From NCBI GenBank assembly GCA_036346355.1, contig JAYEVF010000044.1, positions 275,363 through 339,362 of the forward strand: DNA of 64,000 nt. Direction: 5' to 3'. Position numbers and translations under genes: made by a program. The first letter of the stretch is position 1. The number at the start of each line of letters is the position of its first letter. Source of the stretch: Rhipidocladum racemiflorum. Its lineage: Eukaryota; Streptophyta; Magnoliopsida; Poales; Poaceae. Under the pieces are notes generated by a model. The model searched no databases and was not told the origin of the DNA. It worked only from the letters and a program-made list of their open reading frames with translations. Below are positions 1-11,098 of this stretch, in pieces.

Positions 1-947
1 TTTCTATCGTGTCTGACCTGATCAGGCAAAGTAGTCAGGCAAAAACAGGGTGACACGTTCATCACTTTACCTAATTGAATTAGTAGCATTGACCATTGTG
101 TTTTTTCTATGTGAACTAGTAGCATCAGCGGTTAAATGACCGATATTAACTATGTTGAGAAATATAGTCAATTAGCTAATTGGAGAAAAAAAACCCTATC
201 AATTGGCGTGTCATGTTGAGAAATCAGAACAGGAAGAAAAGCTTGCAATTAAAGTGGCAAGAAAAATTAGTGTATCATGTATTACTACCAATCTAGCTAG
301 CTTGCAATTAGATAGGTGAAGTTCAATTTTCAGAGAGGGTAGGCTTAATTCTGAAAAGGACAGGAGTCAAGCAAAAGAAGAAATAAAAAAAGAGTTTTAT
401 ATATCTTGCATTTCTGAATTTGAAGTCCTTTTGTGTGAGAATAGATAGACGTGTTATTTGTATATGTTATTCTCCGTGCATACGATAGTGAGAGAATTTA
501 GTTTTTTCATTCCAACCTCCCCTTCACGTCTCAAAAGAAAAAACACTCGCCAACCCAAGCACTTGAACCAACAACATCAAGCATAAAAAAAACACTATTA
601 TATGAGTCCGTTATTGTCCCTAACAAACATGTTATTTCATGTTAGAATTAAAATATTGTGAGAGTTCTATAGAGATAACTTATTGTAAAAGTTGTCAGTG
701 GTCTCATCTCTAGATGATATCTACCCTTGTACATGACATAGAAAAGAGAGAGAAATGTTTCTAGTATGCTGTACACTATGAACTAAGTACCAGTATATCA
801 TGTCCATTGGATGCAAATCGGACGGTAGGGATGAAATGTGATGATATATGTCAGTCTCCAATATCTCATTTTGTGCTCGCGGGCAATGATGAATATTAAT
901 CCATATATAGAACAAGTGGCACAAATAAAAATAACACAAAGCAAGCA
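1..947. other. AT-rich intergenic sequence, no gene seen
   Basis: I find no convincing coding sequence on either strand and no recognisable transposon ends. The open frames here are short and have no family resemblance. It forms the left flank of the tRNA gene. Confidence 0.6.
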
Positions 948-1021
948 GGTCCCGTAGCTCAGTTGGTTAGAGCGTTGGTCTTATGAGCCGAAGGTCGCGG
1001 GTTCGAGCCCCGCCGGGACCA
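948..1021 (+). tRNA. tRNA-Ile, anticodon UAU
   Basis: A full cloverleaf can be folded by eye. The acceptor stem GGTCCCG pairs with CGGGACC, and the D stem GCTC pairs with GAGC. The anticodon stem TTGGT pairs with GCCGA, with two G-T wobbles. The seven-base loop CTTATGA places TAT at 982-984 as anticodon, which reads AUA isoleucine codons. The T stem GCGGG pairs with CCCGC around TTCGAGC. Position 73 is A and CCA is not encoded, as expected for a nuclear gene. The internal promoter is intact: a TAGCTCAGTTGG-type A box near 957 and a GGTTCGAGCCC B box at 1000-1010. There is no intron. The structure is certain; the amino-acid call rests on counting the loop. Confidence 0.93.
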
Positions 1022-1031
1022 TTTTTTTTTT
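1022..1031 (+). terminator. RNA polymerase III oligo-T terminator of the tRNA gene
   Basis: A run of ten T follows the discriminator base directly, as expected for Pol III termination. Confidence 0.85.
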
Positions 1032-1311
1032 CTGGACTCTGTACTTTCTACATTCAGAGAGTCGAAAGAGAGTTATCGTGCGGGTTATATTATAAACATT
1101 TTTACATTCAGAGCTAAGTGAAGAGAAATGCATTTTACAATGTATGCTTGCATTGCAATAGCAGTGCAGTGCAGCTCCTCTGATATATATATATATTCAG
1201 AGCTAACCGAAGAGAAATGCATTCAGAGAGTCGAAGGAGTCAAGGAGGGTTATCGTGTAGCTCCTCTGATATATAATATAGTTTTGTCGCATTTTCGTTG
1301 CTTGGCGCGTC

Positions 1312-2269
1312 TCAGAGCATGCGGGCAAGCCGTGGAAAGCGTTCAAGAATCCATGTCACTCCCCTGATGATAACCTGTACAGATGCCGATGCTGGTAATC
1401 ATGCGAACTAAGCAGTGCATTACACCAAGGACAGAAGAATACAATAGATGATGGATGGCATGGCATGGCATGGTTGATAGTTGATACCGGTATACATACT
1501 AGTACATACATACATACCAGTGCCAATTCCCCGGGTTTGGCAGCAGGCTCCACGCAGTCTCGACCATACCTGTTGCTCACTTGGCTAATCAATCAATCAA
1601 TCTCTATTGGGTTGGAGTACTACTGTACTAGGAGGAGGTACTCAATCAATTGAATTCAACCAATTGAAGGAGAATTGTGAATCGCTGGGCTTACACGATC
1701 TGAATGTGCTGCTGCTGTGAGCCGAGCGAGCAGCGATAGAAGCTGCATCCCCTGCTGAAAGGAAAAGGCCGCCCCTTCCACTCTGCAATTTTGCACAAAT
1801 CAAAATCAAATAGTAAGTCCAAGTAAATCCGTCTGTAATAGCAGAGCTTACCCAAGTGCCAGGTGACCCCGATCGCCGAGGAATCCTCAGCGGAGATGTC
1901 GTCGATGACGAACACAAGCTCGGAGCTGATAGTCCCCATAAACTCACCAAAGAAACCCAGCACCTCCTCGCGTCCGACGAAGGGGCGCGGGAAGACCAGG
2001 TCCTCGTAGACGCAGCCCTCCGCGATGAGAGGCTCCACCGCCGCCAGGTCTCGCCGGTTCACGCCGTCGTACAACTCCCTCACAACGTCCGCCGCGGACG
2101 TCGTCGTCCTCTCCCTTGCTGTCGCTTGTGCTACTACTAACGCTGCCGGCCGCGGCCGGATGGGATTGAGAGGCCGAGGTGCAGCAGCAGCCACCTGAAC
2201 AACACGAAGCTGAAGTGGCCGCATCGCCTGCGTTATGCTCCGCTCTTCTGCTATTGTTGCGAGCCTCAT
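1312..2269 (-). CDS. SnoaL/NTF2-like domain protein, probably plastid-targeted (4 exons)
   Basis: Exons on the minus strand are 2269-1852, 1782-1695, 1569-1518 and 1374-1312. All introns are GT-AG, and the joined length is 621 bases (206 residues plus stop) with no frame break. The protein starts with an Arg/Ala-rich stretch of about 75 residues resembling a chloroplast transit peptide. It continues with a SnoaL/NTF2-like fold: a helix around VRELYDGVNRRDL, then YEDLVF, and the family motif WHLEWKG, which is recreated exactly by removing the first intron. The second splice recreates IVYGRD, and the last exon gives RGVTWILERFP before the TGA. This small family occurs in plants as NTF2-like chloroplast proteins; no reaction is established that I can name. 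The start at 2269 was chosen because the next upstream ATG (2374) would add a Lys-rich stretch that does not resemble a transit peptide; 2224 is an alternative. It appears intact and functional. Confidence 0.88.
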
Positions 2270-3247
2270 CTCTTTATTACGCCTGAATGTTTTTTTTAAA
2301 TAAAATTTTTCAACCATGTTTTTCTTACGAAGATATATACCATAACAGCACTTGAGTGACGTGATTGGTCGCACTTTTGAGCAGCGAGTGAGGCCTGTTT
2401 AGGCCCGTAAAAAAACTGTTCAAACACAGTTTGCTTTCCACTCGATTTGAGCTGTAAACGAGTTAACCTTGAGCTAAGCTCGAATAAACCATGAGCTTGA
2501 TAAATTTACAAATTATTTATTAAATATTACTCCATGTTAATTTTTACCGAGTTTACTCGAGTCGAGTTTGAGCTTAAACTTTTATTTTTATTGAAAATAG
2601 TGTATTAAATTGTTTATTGTTATTGAGCTGGAGCCGAACTAGATCCTAGATCCAAGTTCGGATCCCAACTCGAGTTCAGATCCTAGATCCAGGTTCGGAT
2701 CCCAACTCGAGTTCAACTTGAGCTTTTACTGAGCTCAAGCATGAGACGCCAGGCTCGCTTGAGTTCGGCTTGTTTACAAGCCTAGGCCTGTCGCACTGTC
2801 GTCCTGCTAGTGGGTCGGGGCTGGCATCTCTCATACTACAACTGTGTGATTGGGTTTAGTCACGTCAACAGTTTGCGACTCATCCTTGTAACCCTATCAT
2901 TAAACGGCTGATCATTTTTTTAAATAATATATTTTTAATTATTATTTACATAAATAAATATTTGGATAGAAAATTATAGAAATAACCTTACGTCGTTTGA
3001 AATAGCGATATAGTTCTATTGCTGTTTGAACCATCGATAATCCATCTAGATTTCAACGTGGTATTTTTATGAGTTAGTAGTTTGAAATAATAGCTAATTA
3101 TTAATGAGAGAATTTGACAAGTATTTTGTATGCACATAGGGAAGTTGAGTTACGATTTTTCTTTAAATAAACTATTTCAAGCCCAACATAACACTTTATA
3201 ATGAATGTGCAAATTATATAGATGGCGCGTAGGGTTTGATTAGGTGC
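2270..3247. other. AT-rich intergenic repeat debris
   Basis: No gene seen. The stretch 2400-2780 is rich in degenerate GAGCT/CTCGAG words, a style common in old grass repeats, and holds the tandem duplication listed separately. The rest is AT-rich and unremarkable. Confidence 0.5.
2641..2714. repeat. Two-copy 37-bp tandem duplication
   Basis: Two consecutive 37-base units, 2641-2677 and 2678-2714, each begin AGATCCTAGATCC and end AACTCGAGTTC. They differ at a single base (A/G at the fourteenth to fifteenth position). No coding meaning is evident. Confidence 0.9.
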
Positions 3248-3252
3248 ATATG

Positions 3253-4129
3253 TGTCGGTGTTTCGTGCACCGGCAATACGAATTTATGGTCGGATGGGGT
3301 CGCGCGCTCCCTCTCCCCGAATGGTCGACTCAAGGAGTCAGATGATGTATACTGGTTCGGGCTGAATGTCCCTACTCCAGTTCGTTCGGTGTGGATGTAT
3401 TGATCTTTGGGCGATGAACAAGGGGTGTACAAGCGGCGAGATCGGTCCGTCCGATCCCTTCGTGCTTTGGCTAGGGAGTCGTGGCTTCTTAGAGGGCCTT
3501 TTTCTCCGTCTCCCCTCCTCTCGCCCCGCCTCCTTATATAGACGGAGGAGGCGTTACACGGTGTTTGGGAAACCCACTAGAAAGGGGCGTGCGTGTCTCG
3601 AGTCTGCTCTGTCTTGTCCGACCGCCCCCGCCTGGCCCCGAGGCAGGTTGGTGGCTCTGCGATGTGTGGTCTTGCGTGATGATGTCTGGATGACGCCTCG
3701 CGTGGTGCTCCTGTCGCCTCGGCGGCTTTAATGGCGCTTGACTTTACCTTGGCCTCGGAGTGGGCGCACTCTGCGGTGTGCCAGCGATGGGACGGGGCTT
3801 GACTCTTCTGGTGGCTCTTCGACAGTCTTGGGAAGGGGCCGCCTACCGTCTGACGCTTGAGACGCCGCTGCGCACAAGGCGGCCGTCGATCTTGGCGTGG
3901 GCCATCTTGGCCCGTCTTGTGAGTGGAGCTTGAGCTTCAATATTAGGCGGTCGGAGCCCGCCGACCGCCCGGAACCGGAGTCCACCGACCGTCCAGGGTC
4001 GGCCTCAAGAGTCGTGGCTCGCTCCCCGCGGCCCAAGTACCTTTCGGCGGTGCTGGGCCTTCGCCGTGGTTGGTCAGCCCGTTCGCGCTTCCGGGCTGAT
4101 GGGGGTACCCATGGCATGGGTACTCGTCA
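3253..4129. mobile_element. Solo LTR of a grass Ty3/gypsy-type element with 5-bp target duplication
   Basis: The element begins TGTCGGTG and ends CGTCA, so it has the TG...CA ends of an LTR. It is flanked by the perfect direct repeat ATATG at 3248-3252 and 4130-4134. It is 877 bp long, GC-rich in its right half, and holds no internal gag or pol sequence. That is the signature of a solo LTR left by recombination between the two LTRs of a full element. The TGTCGGTG start and the text around 3350-3460 are typical of grass gypsy LTRs. The stop-free stretches inside are not genes. Confidence 0.88.
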
Positions 4130-4134
4130 ATATG

Positions 4135-4490
4135 TTTGCCTCGCTATTTCTACGATACAAATGACAATATGCACGAACCATGGAGCCGAACTACAACTAA
4201 GATATATGTGTGACTTTTAGAATTGAAAACACTTGAGGATGGAAAAGTCAGGCTTACGATCATATATCCTATGCATCATGGTTCGTTGGTGTCTTTCCCT
4301 TGTCTCGCTTCCTAGCGCGGGCTTTGTCATGCCTTCAATTATTCCTGTAATAGGAAACCCAATACTCGTCTTCTGGGTCTAGTTTAGGTTTATTACAGTC
4401 CGAAATAACCTCACCTTCAGTAGAGGCATCGGGTACCATTGGCATCTTTCCCTCTCTCGTCCTTTCCCTTGGCCTCCGGGTGTAAGGTTT
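4135..4490. other. Spacer between solo LTR and a gene fragment
   Basis: No independent gene. The minus strand near 4340-4490 reads as a possible continuation of the fragment at 4491-4805, beyond its stop codon, so it may be decayed coding sequence. Confidence 0.35.
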
Positions 4491-4805
4491 TCAATGGGTG
4501 AATTTCTCGAGTGCAACTGCGTAGTTTAACATGTATTTTTGTTTGATGAATGCCTTGTCGTATTTCTTTGGACCGTTGATATATTGAAAGAAGTAGCAAC
4601 ACTTCGATGACTGCCATTATGGACAGATAAGATTAACTCTATGTAAAATGCAACATGCAATATAAAATATTAATACGTGATATTCACTTACGCGGATAAT
4701 CCCCACACATATAATACGCTCGGGCGGCAGTGTTTGGATATGTGGATTGAATAGTTTTCGCCAGCTTTGTTGACACCAGAATTTGGCGTATGGCTGATTT
4801 GGCAA
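4491..4805 (-). pseudogene. Two-exon gene fragment, possibly GRF-type zinc-finger related
   Basis: On the minus strand, 4805-4692 reads open and includes NQPYAKFWCQQSWRKLF. It ends at a good donor (CGC/GTAAGTG). An acceptor (ATGGCAG/TC) allows exon 2 to start at 4610 in phase 0, giving CCYFFQYINGPKKYDKAF and a TGA at 4491-4493. The Cys-Cys-Tyr-Phe-Phe-Gln segment resembles the end of GRF-type zinc fingers found in many plant transposon-associated proteins; I offer that only as a resemblance. The frame probably once continued past the stop. Neither the true start nor the function can be given. The nearby gypsy remnant suggests a fragment carried or buried by transposons. Confidence 0.4.
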
Positions 4806-4829
4806 TGATTACTAATTTGGTAAGTTTGT

Positions 4830-6354
4830 TTAGAATAAAATGGAATTAAGTTTGATTACTAATTTGGCAACCGATGCTACTAGTGCTTGAGGTGCATGAC
4901 GCGGAAGAAAGCAGAAGAGAAGGAGCAAAGGTTCACCTTGCTCGGGCTGCTTGCCCGCGGAGTCTTTCGATTTCGCCACGATAGCTCGGGCCGCGGCCAG
5001 GAGTTTGGCCATGTTTGCGGCCGCCTGGCTGGCCCTCGCCACCTCCAGGTCAACCTCCTCCAGGTCGACCTCTGTCAGTGTCTTGGCCGGGTGCCTTGAT
5101 GTTGCACCCAGCGACCTTCGACCCTCAGAAGCAGTGGTGCCGAGTCTTCCTCCTCCACCTCCTCGAGCTTGGCCGCCAAGCTCGAGGACACCCACGCGAG
5201 TTCGGCCTGGAGAGCAGCGATCTTGCCCTCCAGCTCCTCCTTTCGCGCGGGGCTCTTCGCGTCGTGCAGCGGAACTGCCTTGGTCTCTCCTCCGGGCTGG
5301 AGGGTAATCTTTGGCTGGGAATTCTTCAGCTCTTGGTCGGGTCCACGCTGGGGCATTTGCCCGACCATGTCTAGCGCCCATTCGTCGCAATTCAAGGTCG
5401 CCTTTTGGTTTCCTTTTATGGTGATTACACCACCAGGACCAGGGATCTTCAAACACTGATACCCATGGTGAGTCGTAGCTATGAACTTGGCTAGAGCCGG
5501 CCTACCGAGGATGGCATTGTAAGCCGACTCGAAATCGACCACCTCAAAGGTGATCATCTCGGTTCGGAAGTTACTCGGACCTCTGAACGTCACGGGCAGG
5601 ACGTTTTGGCCAAGCGGCTTGGTCGAGGTGCCCGGTACTATCCCAAAGAAGGGGACTACTATGCTCTTGATTTTGGATCGAGGGATCTACATCTCGTCCA
5701 AGACCCTAGCGGATATGAGATCCAAGGAACTCCCACAGTCGATGAGCACCCGGCACATCATAGTGTTGGTGATGGTGGGGCTCACGACTATCGGGAGCCT
5801 CTAAGGCTTGGTCATTCCAAGGGGACAGTCATCTTTGGAGAAAGTTAGTGGCAGCTCAGACCACTTGAGCTACTGTACGGGAGGTTTGCCCTGAGTGACA
5901 TGATGGACCTCTCGTGCTGCCTCCTTCAACTCGCGACGAGAATTGTAAGCAGAGGAGCCCCCGAATATTACCGCGATATGGTTTTGAGGCTCCTAATACT
6001 CCATGTCCTCATCATCGTCGGCGGATTACTTGCCCTTGTTGTTCTCACCCTGCTTCGAGAGCGTGGCATGGGACCCTTGCCGTTGTAGAACTGTTCCAGG
6101 CGGAAGGTCCAAGTCCGGTAATTGCGAAGTTCGTGCCCGTACGCTTGATGGAGCGGGCAAAAATGTTAACTCGGCTGAGCACCTTGATCGCCGGACTCGT
6201 CGCCAGGCCTTGGTCGCTATGCGACATCGGGTGGTCGGCCCCTACCTCTTGCAATCAAACCCTTGGCGTCTGTGTTTGCGAACTCTTCTTTGTCTTTGCC
6301 GGCACCGCAACCATGTTTGGCGCAGATTATATCCTAGTTCTGGGAGGTCTTTAG
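4830..6354 (-). pseudogene. Ty3/gypsy gag-protease remnant
   Basis: The minus strand carries a retroviral-type aspartic protease region. Around 5760-5690 it reads VLIDCGSSLDLISARVL, where Asp-Cys-Gly-Ser is the usual plant gypsy variant of the catalytic D-S/T-G triad. Farther on (5593-5075) comes the linker FEVVDFESAYNAILGRPALA and then PGPGGVITIKGN, typical of the protease to reverse transcriptase spacer of grass gypsy elements. A TAG lies in frame between the protease motif and that linker (about 5688). The higher-coordinate part toward 6350 is probably decayed gag. No reverse transcriptase follows within the window, so this is a truncated dead copy. Its LTRs were not located. Confidence 0.8.
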
Positions 6355-8534
6355 GGTAATAGATGGTTGTAAAATATTTTGTTGTACTTGGATCTAATGT
6401 TTGATTTTTTGTTGAAGTTAAAAAACGTGAAGAGGGGTTAATCGGTAATCAACACACGCAAACACCGAGTTTATTTATGGGTATGAGCGTGCCAGTCGAT
6501 TTGATCATACAATTAGTAAGAAGATTTAATTCCATCGGCCCTTAAGCTGATAGATATTTTCCAGTAATGATTCAATCTTACTGATTGTTCAAGCCGATTA
6601 GATAAAAAGTAACCGATAAATCTAATCAACCTAACCAAGTATTTTTTCCTGTCCTGAATTGCAAAACTCAATTCTACCTATGACCGATAGGAGGTACCAA
6701 CCCATCGGCTATTATAGACCAAGAGCTCCTTAGGCTTCCATTGAATGCCCCAGGCCTTAACTTAGTGGGATAGAGTAAGAGTTTTAGGGCCTGGCCGACA
6801 ACGTTAGCCAGGTGGCGCGATTGGTTCAATCGGGTAGCAACCCAAACTCCTAGTCTGGGAACAAATAGGGATAGCGAATGCCTCCCATTATCTTTAGCCA
6901 ACTCCTCCCCCAACAACCCTTTAGTCGCCATGGCTTGTTATTTTTGGTCCAACATTTTTAATGCCTTCGTCTTCAGAACTGGTCTCATCAGCCCAACCCT
7001 TCTTGACGTTACATAAATTTGCTGCTTTAGGCCAGATGGTGAGCAGCTGTCGGCTTTTAGTGCCAAGCCACAACATAAGTTCGTGATCACCAAGGGCGAG
7101 GGATGGGGAAAATATATAGAGAACAATATAGGAGTCGTCCCAGTGTCTGATAGGGAGCACATAGCTTTTCTAAATATGTGGCTCGATCGATTCCTCTTTT
7201 GTGGTGCTTCTCTTGGTCTGACCCAAACTTATCAAATAATAGCTAAACAATTAGTTGGGGGCATCAACTTGCATTAGGTAAACTGTTTCTAGGGGCAGTT
7301 TACTAAATGATGCACGAAATATGTTGTTGGCATTACACAACCATGGGTCATATACAGTAGGGAACATTGGCAGCCCTTTATGATTTATCCAAATGTTTCT
7401 CTACTGTGTTTTAGTCAATCTTTCAAGATTGACTTATAAGAGATGACACCCTTCCTTGAAGAAATTCCAGAGGACCACCCAGTAGAGTTTTGAAATAGTT
7501 GATCCTTTGGTGAGAGACTTTTTCTTTGCTTGAGTGGTGAGACCAAAATAAACCCCGATCGGAGCCCAAAAATATTTTTCCTTCTTTTGCCATCTTGACC
7601 AAGACTCTCTCTGTACCTCCGAATTTTTATTGCGGGTCGAACCAGTCTGCAATTGGGTCCCTACCGAAATGTAGGGCATCTTCACTAAGACGATCGAATG
7701 GGTTAACGTTCTATGCATTGCGGGTCAATTCGTAGTCCCTTAGGTGAAGTCGGAGATTATAGTTGACGAACACGAGCTTTTAGAACTTTGCATAACTTTG
7801 AAGACCCTTATGGCCATCTTGAGCTGCTCCTGCTCGGTACGATAGACAATGGCCTAGTCATCACAAGCCTCCTCCTAACAAAGGCGTAGCACCGCCATCT
7901 TCTTCTCGTGACCTCCGTGGAGGTCCATCAGCATAGCTTGTCTAAACTTTTTATGCACACCAGGGCAAGCTTTCACCTCGTCGAAGCGGCTAGCAAGATG
8001 TTCCTTCAGACAGGTCACGCCTCCACCCTTCATAACATGGGCACACATTTAGACCCTTGCCTGACATGCTCCCCATGCTCCTAGATGGTACCCATATGAC
8101 CTGCCATCACCAGAATCTACAATATAAGAAGAAGGTGTTGTCAGTGCCTAAGGCGTGGGTTGGTAGTTGCTCTAAGGTGTGGGTACAAATCCTATACTCT
8201 ATAGTTGCACAAAATGAACAAGTTGCCTTGTGAAATGGTGCTGCAAAGGTACTGAAATTTCAGAGAAATTGCTAGTTGCTACAACCGACATGAAGATTAG
8301 CAAGATAATTATTCCTAAGCATTTCATCAAACACCTTGTTTACATGAAACAAAAGAGCAACATTTGCTTGAAACCTACATATGCCAAGCTATCCAAGCTT
8401 CACAACAATAATATACTTGCAAAAATCAACTCACTAGACCATCAATACCCTAATATCATCATCCACGTAGCAAATGACTACACACTAAATTTGGCAAAAT
8501 CCGCCCATAAAAAACACTAATCCGTCACTTAATA
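6355..8534. other. Non-genic sequence, probably retrotransposon flank
   Basis: No gene can be supported. The stretch 6420-6720 has repeated CGGC/GATCGG-type words seen in gypsy LTR and leader regions, and 7840-8060 looks like decayed minus-strand gag sequence, but I see no diagnostic motif. The open frames are short and of ordinary composition. Confidence 0.4.
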
Positions 8535-9057
8535 GGCTGTTTGGTTGGCTGCATCTAGAGAGAATTGACTCTGAAGATGCAAGCGAGGTTTGTTTGTTTG
8601 GTTTCTCAGACCACTGAGCCAGGCTCTACTGATGCAACCTACCCCTGGAGCCAGGCCCTGCGGAAACGAGAATTTTCAGCGTTTCTGGCGATGCAGCATG
8701 CGCTAAGCGACATTGCATGCTGGCGGGGCCACCGTCAGCGAGCCTGCGCGCGCAAGCAACCAGCAGGCGGCAAATGTGCTCATGCATGCATAGTGATTAA
8801 ACAAGATTCCACCTATCTTTCTTTTCATTTTTGCCAATATCTTTTGATTATTATCTCCGATCACCGAACCGATTTCATCTTTGCGTTCCTGACATTTTTT
8901 CGAACAAAACTAGACCACACTTGCCATATATATCTCAAAAGATTAAAAATTTTGTTTTTCAATTTGTTGATATAAGAGATGTCTACTCAGCCTGGCTCCC
9001 ACCAGCCTGGCTAAGCTCATACAGCCTGGCTCGGTTGAGAAGGCATCCAAACAGGCC
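8535..9057. mobile_element. MITE-like element with TGTTTGG terminal inverted repeats
   Basis: The left end GGCTGTTTGGTTGG and the right end CATCCAAACAGGCC are imperfect inverted repeats (one extra C). Both are flanked by the three-base repeat ATA (8532-8534 and 9058-9060). The 523-bp body has no coding capacity. The GGCC-TGTTTGG end type and 3-bp duplication fit a Tourist-like (PIF/Harbinger) MITE, though ATA is not the usual TWA target. Confidence 0.6.
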
Positions 9058-9099
9058 ATAAATGCATACATCCAGCACAAAGGACAAAAATGTAGCTGC

Positions 9100-10345
9100 T
9101 ATTCGACAAAATTTCCTTCTGAAAACAAAAATTATTTTCAAAATTCAAACTGAGATCTTTGTGAACTCACCCGAGATTTCGGTTTAAATAGCCATCTCTC
9201 CCTTGAACACCGAGATCCACCGCAAAACTCACCGGAGACCGCCAGACTTGGCCAGAGATTCCTTGTCACCGAGGGAGAAGAGTGTTCTGAGTGAGAAAAG
9301 CGAATTACTGAGGTTGTGGGCCCGTGAGGAAAAGAGAAGTTGCTTTTATTTTTTGGTCTGAGACTGTGGCCAAGACTAAGTTTCTCCACTGTGATGCATT
9401 ACAAGCAACATGGCTCGACTCAGTTGGTCTTAGGCGTGAGTTAAGGCTTTGCTGCAAGTCAGAATGATGTGGGTTCGAATCCCACTTCCAACAAAAAATT
9501 TTCACTTTCTTTTTTGCACTTTTTTGACATGCACTCGTACAATGTATTAAAATGCTCAAAAAAGTGAACCCAAATCTGGTCCAAAATCAATGCAATCCAG
9601 TAAAAAATGTATTAAATCCAGACCAAATTACCGAAATCTCAGCGAGATTTGACAAAATCTTGCCAAGATTTGCGAGATTAATGAAGCAATTTGAATTTTA
9701 TTAAATTTTTTTATTCCGTCGGAATTATGAATCTTGAAAAAGGTTAAAATCTAAGAAATCACAAAAATCTCGCCAAAATTTTAAACCTTGTCACAACACA
9801 CAGACCTCACTTAATCAGTTAATCACCTAATCGCCGATTAGTAATCCTGCTACATACAGGGAAAGGAAATAAAGGAAATGCAGAGCAGGGCTAGCCAGGG
9901 TTACAAATCTCGTTTTGAATAAAATTTTGGAGGTGCCCGAAATCCAAAATCTCGGCGAGATTTCGAAAATTTAAATCAAATCCGGACAGAATCTAAAATT
10001 CAAATTTTAAATCCGGTTTTTTTTCTACGCCGAGAATAGCCGAGATTTCGGTAAAATTCAACTAAACGGAAAATGGTTCAAACGACGTCAAATTTTTTTG
10101 AAATTTTGGTCAGACATGGAAAATGATTTGGAGAATCCAATTCGGTCAATTTTTGGTCAAAACACCGAGATTTCAGTCCATTTTACTGAAATTTCGCCGA
10201 AATTATAGGGTACTGTAGCACTTTAATTTTTTTTTTAGGGTTTTTCTAATTTCGCCGAGATTATGGAACTCGGGGGGGGGGGTCCGAAAACCGAAATTTC
10301 GCTGAGATTTCAGCGAGAATTTGAACCCTGGGGCCAGCTGGTTTA
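9100..10345. repeat. Repeat-dense region with recurring CGAGATTTCGG words
   Basis: Variants of CGAGATTTCGG, CCGAAATCTCGG and ATTTCAGCGAGATT recur in both orientations at about 9170, 9630, 9945, 10030, 10160, 10250 and 10300. The region is AT-rich, with poly-A/T tracts and a G run near 10273-10282. It looks like old, internally shuffled repeats of one unclassified family. No gene is seen. Confidence 0.55.
9400..9491 (+). repeat. tRNA-like, possibly SINE-derived segment
   Basis: An A-box-like TGGCTCGACTCAGTTGG at 9411-9427 and a good B box GGTTCGAATCCC at 9472-9483 are spaced as in a tRNA gene with a long variable arm, and are followed by an A-rich stretch. The stems do not pair well enough for a working tRNA. 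A tRNA-derived SINE head or a decayed tRNA is the likely source. Confidence 0.4.
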
Positions 10346-10478
10346 GGTTGAGCCGTCCTCACATGCGGGCCGGGCCCCGCTGACCAACTGACACGACCAT
10401 TGTAGTACTCTGGTAGCTAGGTAGACCCTAGGCCCGCTAATTTTTTTTTTCTTGAGTCCTTGACCTCTCTTAAACTAA

Positions 10479-10729
10479 GGTCCTATTTGGCAACTTAAAT
10501 CTAGGAGAAACCCAACCAAACGGGCTAGAGCTCGAAACGATTCTCCTCGGAACGTTTCTTTTTTTTCCATGTCGGGGCTGAATCACCCTCAACCCCGTTT
10601 CACCCCTATTCACAGAATCCAGACAGCTAGCCAAACGGTTTCAGACAATGATTCTGATTCTACCTGAAACGTTTATACCAAGAACCATTTTCGTTTCTGC
10701 TAGAATCTAAAATCGTATCAAACAGGGCC
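10479..10729. mobile_element. Tourist-like MITE with TAA target duplication
   Basis: The 251-bp element has ends GGTCCTATTTGG and CAAACAGGGCC, imperfect inverted repeats. It is flanked by TAA at 10476-10478 and 10730-10732. The TAA target and end sequence match PIF/Harbinger (Tourist) MITEs. It has no coding capacity. Confidence 0.75.
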
Positions 10730-10732
10730 TAA

Positions 10733-11098
10733 GTGACGAGACATGAAAATAAGCCAGATCCCACTCCTAATGCTGCGAAAGTGGAAGTAAAGGCAACAAA
10801 GAGGGAGGTAAAAGTTGCATTGATCTGGCTAATTAAGCACTCCATCATCTATCCAGGCATGCTAGATGAAGAGACTAGCAAACGCGCCTTGCCCATTTGT
10901 CACAATCGGGAGTACGTCCCGGCCTCGAGGTTTACTGCAGGCCAGCTACCAGCTAGCAACAACCTCGCGGCTCACAAGGTCTTGTCAACACGAATGGAGA
11001 TTTTATAGACATCAATGTATTTTTTTTATGTCTACAATTCATAGTATCCCAGGTAGGTACTGACATTAATACCTTATTCTCTGAATCAATTGCGGAAG
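10733..11098. other. 3' flank of the sugar transporter gene
   Basis: No second gene is seen. The sequence lies just downstream of the minus-strand transporter stop codon and should include its 3' untranslated region. Confidence 0.5.

Noticed and set aside
3728..4117. Open frames within 3253-4129 as genes
   Set aside because: They lie inside a solo LTR with exact ends and target duplication and show no family motifs.
4887..5459. Plus-strand open frames over the gypsy remnant
   Set aside because: The minus strand carries the recognisable protease and linker motifs; the plus frames are shadows.
9400..9491. A second functional tRNA gene
   Set aside because: Only A- and B-box-like parts are present; stems do not pair and there is no proper anticodon arm.
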